From: Mesorhizobium loti CJ3sym
Lineage (GTDB): Bacteria > Pseudomonadota > Alphaproteobacteria > Rhizobiales > Rhizobiaceae
Direction: 5' to 3'
DNA length: 64,000 nt
Assembly: GCF_000472785.1 (NCBI RefSeq)
Contig: NZ_AXAL01000002.1
Coordinates: 372,001 to 436,000, forward strand
In this document: in pieces, positions 21,672 through 31,396 of the stretch
Layout of the letters: the number at the start of each line of letters is the position of its first letter
How positions within the stretch are numbered: position 1 is the first letter of the stretch
The notes under the pieces: model-generated
What the model was told of the DNA's origin: nothing
Databases searched by the model: none
Seen by the model: only the letters and a program-made list of their open reading frames with translations
Translations under genes and position numbers: made by a program

Positions 21672-23588
21672 GCCCTTGCCAATACTGGTAGTGAGGCAGA
21701 ACCCGTCGAACAGTCGAGCCATCCGGAGATCGAGCAGCATAGCACCAAGGTGCTGATGCTGGGCGCGCTCGGCGTGGTCTATGGGGATATCGGCACCAGC
21801 CCGATCTATGCCTTTCGCGAGGCGTTGGTGGCGTCGTCCCATGGCACCGTCGCTGATCGCGGCGATATCCTCGGCGTGCTGTCGCTGATCATCTGGTCGC
21901 TGACGATCATCGTCACTATCAAATACATCATGTTCGTGCTGCGCGCCGACAACCGCGGCGAGGGCGGCGTGCTGTCGCTGATGGCGCTGGCGCGCGGCAG
22001 TTTCCCGAAGCGATCAGCGATCATCCTGGGCATCGGCATCGTCGGCGCCTCGCTGTTTTTCGGCGATGCGGTCATCACGCCGGCGATTTCGGTTTTGTCG
22101 GCGGTCGAGGGCATGAATGTCGTCACTCCTGCCTTCCAGCCTTATGTCGTGCCGCTGACTCTGGTCATTCTCGCCATGGTGTTTGCGGTGCAGCGCTTCG
22201 GCACGGGCGGGGTGGGGCTGGTCTTCGGTCCGGTGACCGCGATCTGGTTCCTGGCCATCGGCCTGTCCGGTCTCAAGCACATCATCGCCGATCCGGAAAT
22301 CCTGTGGGCGATCAGCCCGCACTATATCGTTGCATTCCTGATCCATTCGCCCGACGTCGCCTTCGTCACCATCGGCGCCATCTTCCTTGCAGTGACCGGC
22401 GCGGAGGCGCTCTACGCCGACCTCGGCCATTTCGGCCGCAAGCCGATCGTGCTGGCCTGGCTGTCGATCGTGTTTCCTTGTCTGCTTTTGAACTATGCCG
22501 GGCAAGGTGCCTTCGTGCTGGCGAAGAACGGCGTGGTCGGCCATCCATTCTTCGAGATGAACGAGGGCTGGGCGCTGATCCCGATGGTCGTGCTTGCGAC
22601 CGCGGCGACCGTCATCGCCAGCCAGGCGGTGATCTCGGGTGCCTTTTCGCTGACCCGCCAGGCGGTGCAGCTCAACATGCTGCCGCGGCTGGAAATCCTG
22701 CACACGTCGGAAAGGCAGTCCGGCCAGATCTATATGCCGCGCGTCAACCTTTTGCTGGCGCTGGTGGTGATGATGCTGGTGGTCGGCTTCGGCGAGTCCA
22801 GCAAGCTCGCTTCCGCCTATGGCATCTCGGTGACCGGCAACATGCTGGTGACCACGGTGCTGCTCTATGTCGTCATGACACGCATCTGGAAATGGAAGCT
22901 GTCGGTGGCGATCCCGCTGACCGCACTGTTCACGTTCATCGACATCGGCTTCTTCGCCTCCAACATCGTCAAGGTGTTCGAAGGTGGCTGGGCGTCGCTG
23001 GCGGTGGCCTTCACCATCGTGCTGGGCATGTGGACCTGGGTGCGCGGCAGCCGCTACCTGTTCGACAAGACCCGCCGCAACGAGATCCCGCTCGATTTCC
23101 TCGCTGCCAATCTGTTGAAGAAGAAGCCGCAGCTGGTGTCCGGCACCGCGGTGTTCCTGACCAGCGATCCGCTCAGCGCGCCAACCGCTCTGATGCACAG
23201 CCTGAAGCACTACAAGGTCCTGCATGAGCAGAACGTCATCCTCTCCGTGGTTACGGCGCCGCAGCCGGTGGTGCCGGACAGCGAACGGGTCAAGATGGAG
23301 ACGGTCAACGAGCTGTTCCTGCGGGTGACGCTGACCTTCGGCTACATGGAACAACCCAACATACCGCGTGCGCTGGCGATCTGCCGCAAGCAGGGCTGGA
23401 AGTTCGACATCATGACGACATCGTTCTTCCTGTCGCGGCGCTCGCTCAAGGCATCGCCCAATTCAGGCATGCCAGTGTGGCAGGACAAGCTGTTCATCGG
23501 TTTGGCGCGCACCGCGTCGGACGCGACCGAATATTTCCAGATTCCGACCGGACGTGTGGTAGAAATCGGCACGCAGGTGGCGATCTGA
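21669..23588 (+). CDS. kup: Low-affinity K+ uptake transporter Kup (copy 2)
   Basis: This second tandem KUP-family K+ transporter has 639 residues and the same topology and [20 protein letters not shown] motif as copy 1. The ATG at 21669 (MALANTGSE) is chosen over the GTG at 21660 because it aligns with copy 1. From the segment [20 protein letters not shown] to the end it differs from copy 1 at only a handful of residues. DNA identity there is also very high, including an uninterrupted 74-base match. Confidence 0.93.
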   Translation: MALANTGSEAEPVEQSSHPEIEQHSTKVLMLGALGVVYGDIGTSPIYAFREALVASSHGTVADRGDILGVLSLIIWSLTIIVTIKYIMFVLRADNRGEGGVLSLMALARGSFPKRSAIILGIGIVGASLFFGDAVITPAISVLSAVEGMNVVTPAFQPYVVPLTLVILAMVFAVQRFGTGGVGLVFGPVTAIWFLAIGLSGLKHIIADPEILWAISPHYIVAFLIHSPDVAFVTIGAIFLAVTGAEALYADLGHFGRKPIVLAWLSIVFPCLLLNYAGQGAFVLAKNGVVGHPFFEMNEGWALIPMVVLATAATVIASQAVISGAFSLTRQAVQLNMLPRLEILHTSERQSGQIYMPRVNLLLALVVMMLVVGFGESSKLASAYGISVTGNMLVTTVLLYVVMTRIWKWKLSVAIPLTALFTFIDIGFFASNIVKVFEGGWASLAVAFTIVLGMWTWVRGSRYLFDKTRRNEIPLDFLAANLLKKKPQLVSGTAVFLTSDPLSAPTALMHSLKHYKVLHEQNVILSVVTAPQPVVPDSERVKMETVNELFLRVTLTFGYMEQPNIPRALAICRKQGWKFDIMTTSFFLSRRSLKASPNSGMPVWQDKLFIGLARTASDATEYFQIPTGRVVEIGTQVAI

Positions 23589-23623
23589 TCGGCTTGATCG
23601 CTACGACTTAGCGGGAGGCTGAT

Positions 23624-24652
23624 ATGAGCGGCGAATTGGTGCTTGTCACCGGCGGATCGGGCTTCCTCGGCGCTCACTGTATCCTTGAACTCCTGAAGGC
23701 GGGTTTCCGCGTGCGCACGACGGTGCGCTCGGCCAAGCGTGAAGCCGATGTCCTGGCCATGCTCAAGGCCGGCGGCGCCGAGCCTGGCGACAGGCTGTCC
23801 TTTGCCATCGCCGACCTTATGAGCGACACCGGCTGGCCGCAAGCGGTCGCCGGCTGTGACTATGTCCTGCATGTCGCCTCGCCATTTCCGCCTGGCGTGC
23901 CCAAGCACGAGGATGATCTGATCGTCCCGGCCCGCGAGGGCGCGTTGCGGGTGCTGCGGGCCGCACGAGATGCCAATGTCAAACGCGTCGTGCTGACCTC
24001 GTCCTTCGCGGCCATCGGCTATGGCAAGATGCCGCCCGGGCCGTTCACCGAGGAGAGCTGGACCGATCCGACGGCCAGGGTCAGCGCCTATGTCAAGTCG
24101 AAGACGCTTGCCGAGCGCGCCGCCTGGGATTTCCTCGCAGCCGAGGGCGGTAGGCTCGAGTTGGCGGTCGTCAATCCGGTCGGCATTTTCGGGCCGGTGC
24201 TCGGGTCCGACCATTCGACCTCCACCGAATTCGTCCAGCGCATGATGAATGGCGCCATGCCGGGGCTGCCGCGCCTGTCCTTCGGGGTCGTCGATGCACG
24301 CGATGTGGCCGACCTGCATGTGCGCGCAATGACCAACCCCGCGGCAAAAGGCGAGCGCTTCCTGGCGGTGTCAGGCGATTTCATGACCGTGCGGGAGATC
24401 GCGCAGACCTTGAAAACGCGGCTCGGCGATGCGGCGGCGCACGTCAAGACGCGGCAGCTTCCCGATTGGCTGGTGCGGATCGTCGGATTGTTCAACCCGG
24501 AAGCCGCGCAGCTCGTGCCGGAACTGGGCAAGGTCAAGAACGCCACCAACGCCAAGGCGGTGCGCATGCTCGGCTGGGCGCCGCGCTCGCGCGAAGATGC
24601 GCTGGCTGCCACGGGCGAGAGCCTGGTCAGGCTCGGTCTGCTCAAGAAGTAG
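23624..24652 (+). CDS. NAD(P)-dependent epimerase/aldehyde reductase (extended SDR)
   Basis: This 342-residue extended short-chain dehydrogenase resembles dihydroflavonol-4-reductase/aldehyde reductases. The nucleotide-binding motif is LVTGGSGFLGAHCILELLKA and the catalytic Tyr-Lys pair is in VSAYVKSKTLAERAAW. VLHVASPFP is another family landmark. The start is supported by GGGAGG before ATG 23624. The substrate is unknown. It converges with the next gene, with a hairpin between the stops. Confidence 0.87.
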   Translation: MSGELVLVTGGSGFLGAHCILELLKAGFRVRTTVRSAKREADVLAMLKAGGAEPGDRLSFAIADLMSDTGWPQAVAGCDYVLHVASPFPPGVPKHEDDLIVPAREGALRVLRAARDANVKRVVLTSSFAAIGYGKMPPGPFTEESWTDPTARVSAYVKSKTLAERAAWDFLAAEGGRLELAVVNPVGIFGPVLGSDHSTSTEFVQRMMNGAMPGLPRLSFGVVDARDVADLHVRAMTNPAAKGERFLAVSGDFMTVREIAQTLKTRLGDAAAHVKTRQLPDWLVRIVGLFNPEAAQLVPELGKVKNATNAKAVRMLGWAPRSREDALAATGESLVRLGLLKK

Positions 24653-24681
24653 CGCGGCGGGAAGAAGACTGCCCGCCGCGC
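24652..24681. terminator. Hairpin between convergent genes
   Basis: A perfect 10-bp stem (GCGCGGCGGG / CCCGCCGCGC) with a 10-base loop starts at the last base of the SDR stop codon and ends just before the NmrA-like gene's stop. No T-run follows, so a Rho-independent role is uncertain. Confidence 0.45.
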
Positions 24682-24686
24682 GGATT

Positions 24687-25577
24687 TCAGCCCAGCAGGG
24701 CCGCCTTATTGGTTTCGAGGAACTGCTTCAACGGCACCGACTTGCGGCCGGAAAGCTTTTCGACAGAGTCCGTCACCATGCCGAGATCGCCGGCGCGCGT
24801 TGCGGCGTCGAAGGAGACCAGAACCTTGGCGATCGGCTCGGGAAGCCCGGCTGCCTTGATCCCTTCAGTCAGAGCTTCGTCGGAAAGCTGAACGATCTGG
24901 ATCGGCTTGCCGGTGACCTCGGTGATGAGTGCCGCGACTTCGGCTGTCGTGTAGGCCTTGGGGCCAGTCAACGTGTAGGTCTTGCTTTCGCTGGCGTCCG
25001 AGGTCAGCCCCGCGGCTATCGCGGCAGCGTAGTCGTCACGCGCGCCGTAGGAAATGGCGCCATCGCCCGCCGACGTGTACCAATGGCCCGATGCGAGGAT
25101 CTGCGGCGCTGCCATGAACAGGTTCTCGTCGTACCAGCCATTGCGGAAGATCGTGTAGGGGATGCCGCTCGCCTTGATCGCCTGTTCGGTGTCGTAGTGG
25201 TCGGGAGCGAAGGCAACCGCGGAACCCGGCTCGGTGTTGGGCATAGAGGTGTAGTGGAGATGGCCAACGCCCGCCTGCTTGGCGGCGGTGACCGCCGCGA
25301 GTTGCTGCTCGCGCCGTTTGCCCTGGATCGCAAGTTCGTTGGTCGAGATGATGAGCACCCGCTCGGCACCGGCGAAGGCCTTGGCTAGCGAAGCCTGATC
25401 GTCGAAATTGGCTTCGCGGATGGTGACGCCGCGTGCGGCGAGGTCGGCCAAATTCGCCGGTGTGCGGGTGGTGGCGATGATCTTCGCGGCCGGCACTTTG
25501 AATGTGTCCAGCAAGTGGTTGATGACGCTGCGGCCGAGCTGGCCGGATGCACCGGTGACGAGAAGAGTTGCGGTCAT
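24687..25577 (-). CDS. NmrA/QOR2-like NAD(P)H:quinone oxidoreductase (SDR)
   Basis: This 296-residue atypical SDR has the N-terminal dinucleotide motif LLVTGASGQLGRSVINHLL, followed by features of NADPH:quinone reductase 2 (QorB/YtfG): LHYTSMPNTEPGSAVAF and IPYTIFRNGWYDENL. It is divergent from an HxlR regulator with a palindrome over the predicted promoter, the arrangement seen for quinone- or electrophile-responsive pairs. I infer that the regulator represses it until quinones or related stress agents appear. Confidence 0.87.
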   Translation of the reverse strand: MTATLLVTGASGQLGRSVINHLLDTFKVPAAKIIATTRTPANLADLAARGVTIREANFDDQASLAKAFAGAERVLIISTNELAIQGKRREQQLAAVTAAKQAGVGHLHYTSMPNTEPGSAVAFAPDHYDTEQAIKASGIPYTIFRNGWYDENLFMAAPQILASGHWYTSAGDGAISYGARDDYAAAIAAGLTSDASESKTYTLTGPKAYTTAEVAALITEVTGKPIQIVQLSDEALTEGIKAAGLPEPIAKVLVSFDAATRAGDLGMVTDSVEKLSGRKSVPLKQFLETNKAALLG

Positions 25578-25615
25578 GGAAGATCCTGACGTTGCGGGGA
25601 AGGCGGTTCGGGTGT

Positions 25616-25634
25616 TGGTCTCAAAAAGAGACCA
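25616..25634. promoter_or_regulatory. Candidate HxlR operator
   Basis: This is a perfect inverted repeat, TGGTCTC-AAAAA-GAGACCA, in the divergent gap. It lies just downstream of the predicted minus-strand -10 element, where a bound dimer would block transcription start of the quinone reductase gene. Confidence 0.6.
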
Positions 25635-25639
25635 GCACT

Positions 25640-25667
25640 AAAATAGGAATTGACCCGGTATCGTAAA
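25640..25667 (-). promoter_or_regulatory. Candidate promoter of the quinone reductase gene
   Basis: Read on the minus strand, TTTACG (25667-25662), a 16-base spacer, then TATTTT (25645-25640). The operator palindrome follows at the expected transcription start. Confidence 0.45.
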
Positions 25668-25710
25668 GGAGGCAGTTTTTCGGGAGGTAGGCACAGGCAG
25701 GGAACCAGTC

Positions 25711-26121
25711 ATGGACAGCTCGATCGTCAAACTGAGATCCAAGCTTGAGGTCTACAAAGCCATGACCGATGGCGGCAACCTTTCCGATTGTCCGGTCCGG
25801 GATGTCATCCAGGGCCTGAGCGGCAAATGGAGTTCGCTGCTGATGGCGGCGCTGGCCGAGCAGCCCTACCGTTTCGGCGAATTGCGGCGACTGGTACCCG
25901 ACATCTCGCAGCGCATGCTGACCCAGACCCTCTACGATCTGCAGCGCGACGGCTATGTGCATCGCGAAGTGTTCCCGACCAAGCCGCCGAGCGTCGAATA
26001 CAGCCTGACCGATCTCGGGCGGTCGATGTTCGAAGCCTTGCAGCATCTCCTGCAATGGGCGGAGAACAACCACGACGCGGTGCGCGGCGCGAGAGCCACT
26101 TTTGACGCCGGGCAGGCATAG
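25711..26121 (+). CDS. HxlR family transcriptional regulator
   Basis: This is a 136-residue winged-helix regulator. The conserved Cys near the N-terminus is in NLSDCPVRDVIQGLSGKWSS; in several HxlR/YodB-type proteins this Cys senses electrophiles or quinones. The recognition part reads FGELRRLVPDISQRMLTQTL and the wing ends in VEYSLTDLGRSMFEAL. It is divergent from the NmrA/QOR2-like reductase, its likely target. The sensing mechanism is inferred. Confidence 0.9.
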   Translation: MDSSIVKLRSKLEVYKAMTDGGNLSDCPVRDVIQGLSGKWSSLLMAALAEQPYRFGELRRLVPDISQRMLTQTLYDLQRDGYVHREVFPTKPPSVEYSLTDLGRSMFEALQHLLQWAENNHDAVRGARATFDAGQA

Positions 26122-26198
26122 GCCGGACGCGGCTATGGCCACGGCTTGATTTTGTCCCAGTGCTGAAGGATTGTCCCGGCCAGTTCGGCTTTGGGGGC

Positions 26199-27458
26199 AT
26201 GCGCATTTCCTACGACATCGCGATTGCCGGCGCCGGCCCGGCGGGGCTCGCCATGGCGCTTTATCTCAAGCGCGCCGGGCACAACGTCACCGTCTTCGAA
26301 CGTTTCGAGGAGCCGAAGCCGGTCGGCTCCGGGCTGATCCTGCAGCCGACCGGGCTGACGGTGCTGGCCGATCTCGGCCTGCTCGCCGACATACTGGCGC
26401 TGGGCGCCCGCATCGATCGCCTGCATGGGGCCGATGCCTCGACCGGCCGCACCGTGCTTGACGTTCGCTATGATGCGCAGCACGGCGGCCGTTTCGGCCT
26501 GGCGGTGCACCGGGCGGCTTTGTTCGGTGTGCTCTTTCGCGCCGCGCAACGTGAGGCGATCGCCATCGAGACCGGCGTCGAGATCGAGACGCTGGAGGCC
26601 GGCGAGCGCGCGACGCTGATCTGGGGCAACGGCCGAAGGGCAGGGCCGTTCGATCTGGTCGTCGACGCCAGCGGTTCGCGCTCGAAACTGCGGCAGTGTG
26701 TGGTCGGCGCTGGTGCACCGCGCCCGCTCACCTATGGCGCGTTCTGGGCATCGCTCGATTGGCGCGGCGAGGGTTTTGACGAGCACGCGCTTTCGCAGCG
26801 CTACGATAAGGCCAGCGTGATGATCGGCGTGCTGCCGATCGGCCGGCCGGAACCCGGCGCCGAGAAAATGGCGGCCTTCTTCTGGAGCCTGAAGCCGGAT
26901 GATGCCGATCAGGTTCGCGCCCAAGGCATCGACGCCTGGAAGGCGCGCGTTATCAGGCTGTGGCCGCAAAGCGCGGCGTTCGCCAACCAGATCGACAGTT
27001 TCGACCAGCTTTCGCTGGCGCGTTACGGTCACCATACGATGAAACTTCCGGTTGGCCGGAGACTGGCCGTCATCGGCGATGCCGCGCATTCGACCAGCCC
27101 GCAGCTCGGGCAAGGGGCGAATATGGCGCTGCTCGACGCCGCGGCGCTCAGCCATGCGCTGGCGCGTACGCAAAGTGTCGAGGCAGCGCTTGAGGCCTAT
27201 GCCAAGGCGCGGCGCTGGCACGTGCGTGTCTTCCAGGCGCTATCGCTGGCGTTCACGCCGTTCTATCAGTCGGATTCGGTGGCACTGCCCTTCATGCGCG
27301 ACAGGCTGGTGGCGACCATCGCAAAAATTCCGCCAGCGCCGCAGTTTCTCGCCTCGATGGTCGCCGGCACGGTGATCGATCCGTTCAAGCGGGCAGGGCT
27401 AAAGGAAGCGCGGTGGGATTTCGGACAAAATCAAGGTCATGATACGACCCCATCATAA
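26199..27458 (+). CDS. FAD-dependent aromatic-type monooxygenase (UbiH/PHBH fold)
   Basis: This 419-residue group A flavoprotein monooxygenase has the FAD motif YDIAIAGAGPAGLAMALYLK, the middle DG-like motif FDLVVDASGSRSKLR, and the C-terminal FAD motif AVIGDAAHSTSPQLGQGANM. The substrate is unknown; family members hydroxylate aromatics or act in ubiquinone synthesis. A GTG at 26160 would extend it by 13 residues, but the ATG at 26199 begins directly at the flavin-binding strand. It stands downstream of the HxlR gene without a clear operon link. Confidence 0.85.
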   Translation: MRISYDIAIAGAGPAGLAMALYLKRAGHNVTVFERFEEPKPVGSGLILQPTGLTVLADLGLLADILALGARIDRLHGADASTGRTVLDVRYDAQHGGRFGLAVHRAALFGVLFRAAQREAIAIETGVEIETLEAGERATLIWGNGRRAGPFDLVVDASGSRSKLRQCVVGAGAPRPLTYGAFWASLDWRGEGFDEHALSQRYDKASVMIGVLPIGRPEPGAEKMAAFFWSLKPDDADQVRAQGIDAWKARVIRLWPQSAAFANQIDSFDQLSLARYGHHTMKLPVGRRLAVIGDAAHSTSPQLGQGANMALLDAAALSHALARTQSVEAALEAYAKARRWHVRVFQALSLAFTPFYQSDSVALPFMRDRLVATIAKIPPAPQFLASMVAGTVIDPFKRAGLKEARWDFGQNQGHDTTPS

Positions 27459-27492
27459 AGGTTTTTCGTCCGGGCCGATCCGCATGCATGTC

Positions 27493-30300
27493 ATGTTCAG
27501 AGCGCGAAAATCGCAAGGTCTGATGCGCATCCTTGCAGCTGTCCTGGGGATGCTGGTCATGGCGTTGCCTGTACCTCCGGCAGGAGCCCAGGCACCTGGC
27601 CAGGCCAGTCAGCTGGGGGCAGACAGTGAAGAGGTGCTGCAAGCCCGCATCGACGCGGCCTACAAGCTGATGATGGACGCAGGACGCTTCGACGAAGGCT
27701 ACGCGCAGTTGCGGGCAACGCTGCTCGATGCCGCCAGAAGCGACTTGTACGAGTTTACCGTGGAGAGCTACTCGAGCGCTGGCGCGACATTTCTCAACAA
27801 CCAGATCCTCGACAACGCCGAGGAGATTTTTGCCGAAGGCCTGAAAACCCGGGCGATGCAGCAGGATGTCGAGAAGCGCGGCGATTTCTATCTCAACTAC
27901 GCGATGCTGAAGCAGGCTGAGAAGGACAACCGCGGCTTCGTTTCCATGGCCGTCACCGCAATCGATCTCTACACCCACTATCATGGCAAGGAATCCCGGC
28001 AGGTTGTTCTTGCCACAGATGTGCTGGCGACGGGACTTGCAGCCACCGGCAGCATCGCTTCAGCGGTCAATTTGGAGCAGGGCAACCTGCAGACCGCCGA
28101 ACGGGTGCTTGGCAAAGACGATCCACTCACTTGGTCGCTGCAGAACGATCTGGCGGACGTGTTGCGCCAGATGGGGACCCCGACTGGCGCCTTGCAGTAC
28201 GACCTAGCCGCGATCAAGAATCGAAGTGGGCACTATGGGCCCAATCATTTTGACGTTCTGGTCAGCGCCAACCACGTGGCACAGGACTATCTCGACCTCG
28301 GCAACTACAACGAGGCGCTGCGGTACTTCGAGCAGGATCGAAATATCGCGATCGCATTGGCTCTCCAAGGCAATCTGGTCGAGCAGGCGGATGCTTGGAT
28401 GCTGTACACAAAGGTTGTGGGGGGTGTGCAGCCGCTGGACGAGCAGACGATCGCCTATCTGCAACCGCTAACGGTTGACGAGAGCTATCCGGACATACTG
28501 GCAATCAGGATCGCCCAGCTGTTGGCCATGCATTTCGCTACGATTGGGGACGCAACAAGCAGCAAGCGGCAGCTTGACCAGGCCTATCAGATTGCCGGCT
28601 CAAATTTCGGTCTGGCGCACCCGCTGACCTTCGAGGTGCGTCAGGCGATGGCAAATCTAAAGGCGAAGTCGGATCCCGCAGCCGCTGCCGCCGATTTTGC
28701 CGCACTCGACAATGACATGCGGCAATGGAATTCCACGCAGGTGAGCACGTCTGGCAACCGTGTCGTCGCCGAAGCCAGCCGCGCGCTTGCGGACGATATG
28801 CTCTACGACTACGCGCGTTTCTCGCAAAACAATGCAGCAGCGGTTCCAGCCTTTGCAGAAGCCGTGCGTCGCTGGCCGACGCTCGAAGACGGCAAGCGGG
28901 ATACACTTCGCAAGCTCTTGCGCATGATCGACGCGAATGATGTCGAGACGCGGCATCTGATCAAGACCTCCATGCGGCTTTCCTTTGCTCTTCAGGAGGT
29001 CACGTCCAGCGGTGACGATATTGAACAGACAGGGACTGCGTTGACCGAGCAGCTTCGCGCAATGGACGGCCGGCTCAACAGAATGCTGTCGGGGAGGTAC
29101 AGCTTCGACAAGAGCGCGATGGACAAGCCGCTGCCATCCGCCGACATGCTGCTGAAGCCCAACGAGGCGCTGATCGACTACTTCATCACCCGCAAATGGC
29201 GGGCGGACCGCGAGAGTGACGATCCGCTGGAAGACGAACGGCTCTATGCGATCGTCACACGCAAGGACCAGGAGCCGCGCCTCCACGATCTCGGCGATCC
29301 GCGCCGGCTCATTCCGGCTGCTCACGAAACACGAATGGCAAATCTGAGGTCGACGCGTTCCGCGCAGGAACGCGGCGCTGTGACGTTGATCGATCTGAAC
29401 GCCACATTCTCCGGGCTTTATGCCGGCCTGATTGCGCCGTTGGAATCGTCGCTTGGTGGCGCTGATACGCTTTTCGTGGTGCCGGATGGCAAACTGTTCT
29501 CCGTGCCGTTTTCCCTGTTGCGGGACGGCAAGGGAGCGACGCTCGATGACCGTTTCGTCGTGCGCATGCTGACACGGCCGGAATCCCTGTTGAACGCCGG
29601 CGTCGATCAGAGTTTCCCCAAGACCGGCAAAGCCCTGCTGGCCGGCGGTCTGGACTATGCGCGAGGTTCGGAAAAGGGGGCGGAGCCACTGCCGGGCACA
29701 GCCAAGGAGGTCGACGCGATCGCCTCGATCCTGCGCGGCGATGACTATTCGGTCGAAATGCTGACCGGAAAGGCGGCCAGCGAGCACACGCTTCGCAAGG
29801 ATATGGAGCAGGCGACGATTGCGCATCTGGCCACCCATGGCGCCTACCGTGATGAGAAAGAGGGCGGCGTGGGGGCCGTGAATGCGCTTTGGCAGAGCCA
29901 GGTCGTGCTGTCGCAGTCGGGAGACCGGCAGTCGATGAAACGCGACGATGATGACGGCCGGCTCTACGGCATGGAATTGATGAATTGGGATCTGTCGGGC
30001 CTCGACCTGCTTGTCCTGTCGGCTTGCGAGACGGCCCGGGGCCAGGAAACATTCGTCGGCGGCTTGCGCGGCCTGCCGACCGCGATCGACATTGCCGGCG
30101 CGAAGCGCTCGTTGCTGACATTGTGGCCGGTGGACGACGCCGGAACCGCAGCCTTCATGGTCGGCTTCTACCGCCGTCTTGCCGCCGGCCAGACCTATCC
30201 GGAGGCGTTGCGCCAGACCCGCCGCGAGGCCCGCGACGGCAAGATATCAGGCGCCCAGGATCCGCGGGTCTGGGCCGCCTTTGTCATGTTCGAGAACTGA
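27493..30300 (+). CDS. Secreted TPR-CHAT domain protein (putative caspase-like protease)
   Basis: The protein is about 935 residues from this start. The N-terminus has a basic stretch then LMRILAAVLGMLVMALPVP and an AGAQA cleavage-like site, so export to the periplasm is likely. Residues up to about 500 are Ala/Leu-rich helical repeats of TPR type. The C-terminal third is a CHAT domain with catalytic-dyad candidates His in IAHLATHGAYRD and Cys in LLVLSACETARGQE. The CHAT fold is caspase-like. Start choice is uncertain (27439, 27484, 27493, 27523 are all in frame); 27493 keeps clear of the upstream gene and gives a normal signal peptide. No partner gene is adjacent. Confidence 0.82.
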   Translation: MFRARKSQGLMRILAAVLGMLVMALPVPPAGAQAPGQASQLGADSEEVLQARIDAAYKLMMDAGRFDEGYAQLRATLLDAARSDLYEFTVESYSSAGATFLNNQILDNAEEIFAEGLKTRAMQQDVEKRGDFYLNYAMLKQAEKDNRGFVSMAVTAIDLYTHYHGKESRQVVLATDVLATGLAATGSIASAVNLEQGNLQTAERVLGKDDPLTWSLQNDLADVLRQMGTPTGALQYDLAAIKNRSGHYGPNHFDVLVSANHVAQDYLDLGNYNEALRYFEQDRNIAIALALQGNLVEQADAWMLYTKVVGGVQPLDEQTIAYLQPLTVDESYPDILAIRIAQLLAMHFATIGDATSSKRQLDQAYQIAGSNFGLAHPLTFEVRQAMANLKAKSDPAAAAADFAALDNDMRQWNSTQVSTSGNRVVAEASRALADDMLYDYARFSQNNAAAVPAFAEAVRRWPTLEDGKRDTLRKLLRMIDANDVETRHLIKTSMRLSFALQEVTSSGDDIEQTGTALTEQLRAMDGRLNRMLSGRYSFDKSAMDKPLPSADMLLKPNEALIDYFITRKWRADRESDDPLEDERLYAIVTRKDQEPRLHDLGDPRRLIPAAHETRMANLRSTRSAQERGAVTLIDLNATFSGLYAGLIAPLESSLGGADTLFVVPDGKLFSVPFSLLRDGKGATLDDRFVVRMLTRPESLLNAGVDQSFPKTGKALLAGGLDYARGSEKGAEPLPGTAKEVDAIASILRGDDYSVEMLTGKAASEHTLRKDMEQATIAHLATHGAYRDEKEGGVGAVNALWQSQVVLSQSGDRQSMKRDDDDGRLYGMELMNWDLSGLDLLVLSACETARGQETFVGGLRGLPTAIDIAGAKRSLLTLWPVDDAGTAAFMVGFYRRLAAGQTYPEALRQTRREARDGKISGAQDPRVWAAFVMFEN

Positions 30301-30337
30301 GACCGCTCAAAGCGGGTGCTTGCCCGTTATCTGTCGT

Positions 30338-31069
30338 TCAAGCTGATCGTGCTAACGCAAGTGGTCCGGCTTGATCGCTTCGGCGGATGAGGCTCGACAG
30401 AAATGATCCCTTCGCTTGCAGGAAAGCATGCAGGCGCTGCGGATAATCGGGAGCCACGGCATCCCTGATCGACGCACGATCACGCAGCGCCTTCCGCCAG
30501 GCCTGGACGCGCGGCTTGCCGTCCAGGATGGAGAAATCGCCGATCTTGTCGAAGGCGTCGAGATATCTGAAAACAGGCCCGAACACCGCATCGACGAGCG
30601 AGAAGCTGTCGCCGCCGAACCATGGACCGCCCGGCAGGGCATCGTCCGCCAGTTGAGCCTCAAGGCGGCCAAACATGTCCGCCAGCGTGCTGGACTCGGC
30701 GAGGAAGGCTGCCTCCGACGACGCTGAATAGAAGCGGCCGATGACGTTGAGGGTGGCCGAGCCGAACTCTATCCAGGCGCGATGCCGGGCACGGGCATAG
30801 GGATCGGCAGGATGGAGCGGATTGGCCTGTGTTTCTTCAAGGAATTCGAGGATGACTGCGGATTCAAAGATCGTCGTTTCCTCGCCATTTCGCTGCACGC
30901 GCAGCAGCGGCACCTTGCCAAGCGGCGAAATGGCCTTAAACCACACAGGCTTGTTGGCGAGGTCGATGTCGACGCGCTCGAACGGCACGCCTTTCTCGGT
31001 CAGGGAGATCGCCGCGCGCTGGACATAGGGGCAGAGGGGATGGCTGACGAGGATGAGCTTGTCGGTCAT
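30338..31069 (-). CDS. Glutathione S-transferase family protein
   Basis: This 243-residue cytosolic GST-like protein has an N-terminal thioredoxin fold containing LILVSHPLCPYVQRAAISL (CPYV active-site region) and FESAVILEFLEE (Glu-Ser glutathione-binding pair), then the helical C-terminal domain. The ATG at 31069 has GGGAGAG upstream; an earlier ATG at 31087 is within the Rieske gene. It starts two bases before the Rieske stop, so both form a coupled unit controlled by the MarR regulator. Confidence 0.88.
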   Translation of the reverse strand: MTDKLILVSHPLCPYVQRAAISLTEKGVPFERVDIDLANKPVWFKAISPLGKVPLLRVQRNGEETTIFESAVILEFLEETQANPLHPADPYARARHRAWIEFGSATLNVIGRFYSASSEAAFLAESSTLADMFGRLEAQLADDALPGGPWFGGDSFSLVDAVFGPVFRYLDAFDKIGDFSILDGKPRVQAWRKALRDRASIRDAVAPDYPQRLHAFLQAKGSFLSSLIRRSDQAGPLALARSA

Positions 31070-31070
31070 C

Positions 31071-31376
31071 TCACTCTCCCCAGACATAGTTCAGCGCCCC
31101 GTTCTCGACGCGCGTCGACAGGAACATCAGGCGAGCATTTTTGGGCGCTGGACCGTCGAGCCTATCGCCATTTTCCATGTCGAACGAGGCGCCATGCCAT
31201 TGGCAGACCAGTTTGCCGTCCTTGCAGTCGAGCGGCCCACCGAAATGCAGGCAGACATTGGCGGCGGCCCGGATGCGCTCGCCACTGCGGTAGACATGGA
31301 CTTCACGGCCGAAGAACGGGGCGATCAGGCTGCCCGTTTGCGGGATATCGGCAACCTTGCAGATTTCATGTTTCAT
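31071..31376 (-). CDS. Rieske [2Fe-2S] ferredoxin-type protein
   Basis: This 101-residue protein has one Rieske cluster site: Cys-X-His in NVCLHFGGP and Cys-X2-His in VCQWHGASFD. It resembles the small ferredoxins of ring-hydroxylating dioxygenase systems or the NirD family, but no oxygenase or reductase subunit is next to it. The ATG at 31376 has GGAAGG upstream. Its promoter carries three MarR-type palindromes, so it is probably induced by a small aromatic or electrophilic compound together with the GST. Confidence 0.86.
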   Translation of the reverse strand: MKHEICKVADIPQTGSLIAPFFGREVHVYRSGERIRAAANVCLHFGGPLDCKDGKLVCQWHGASFDMENGDRLDGPAPKNARLMFLSTRVENGALNYVWGE

Positions 31377-31396
31377 GGTTTTGCCTTCCGAGTATT

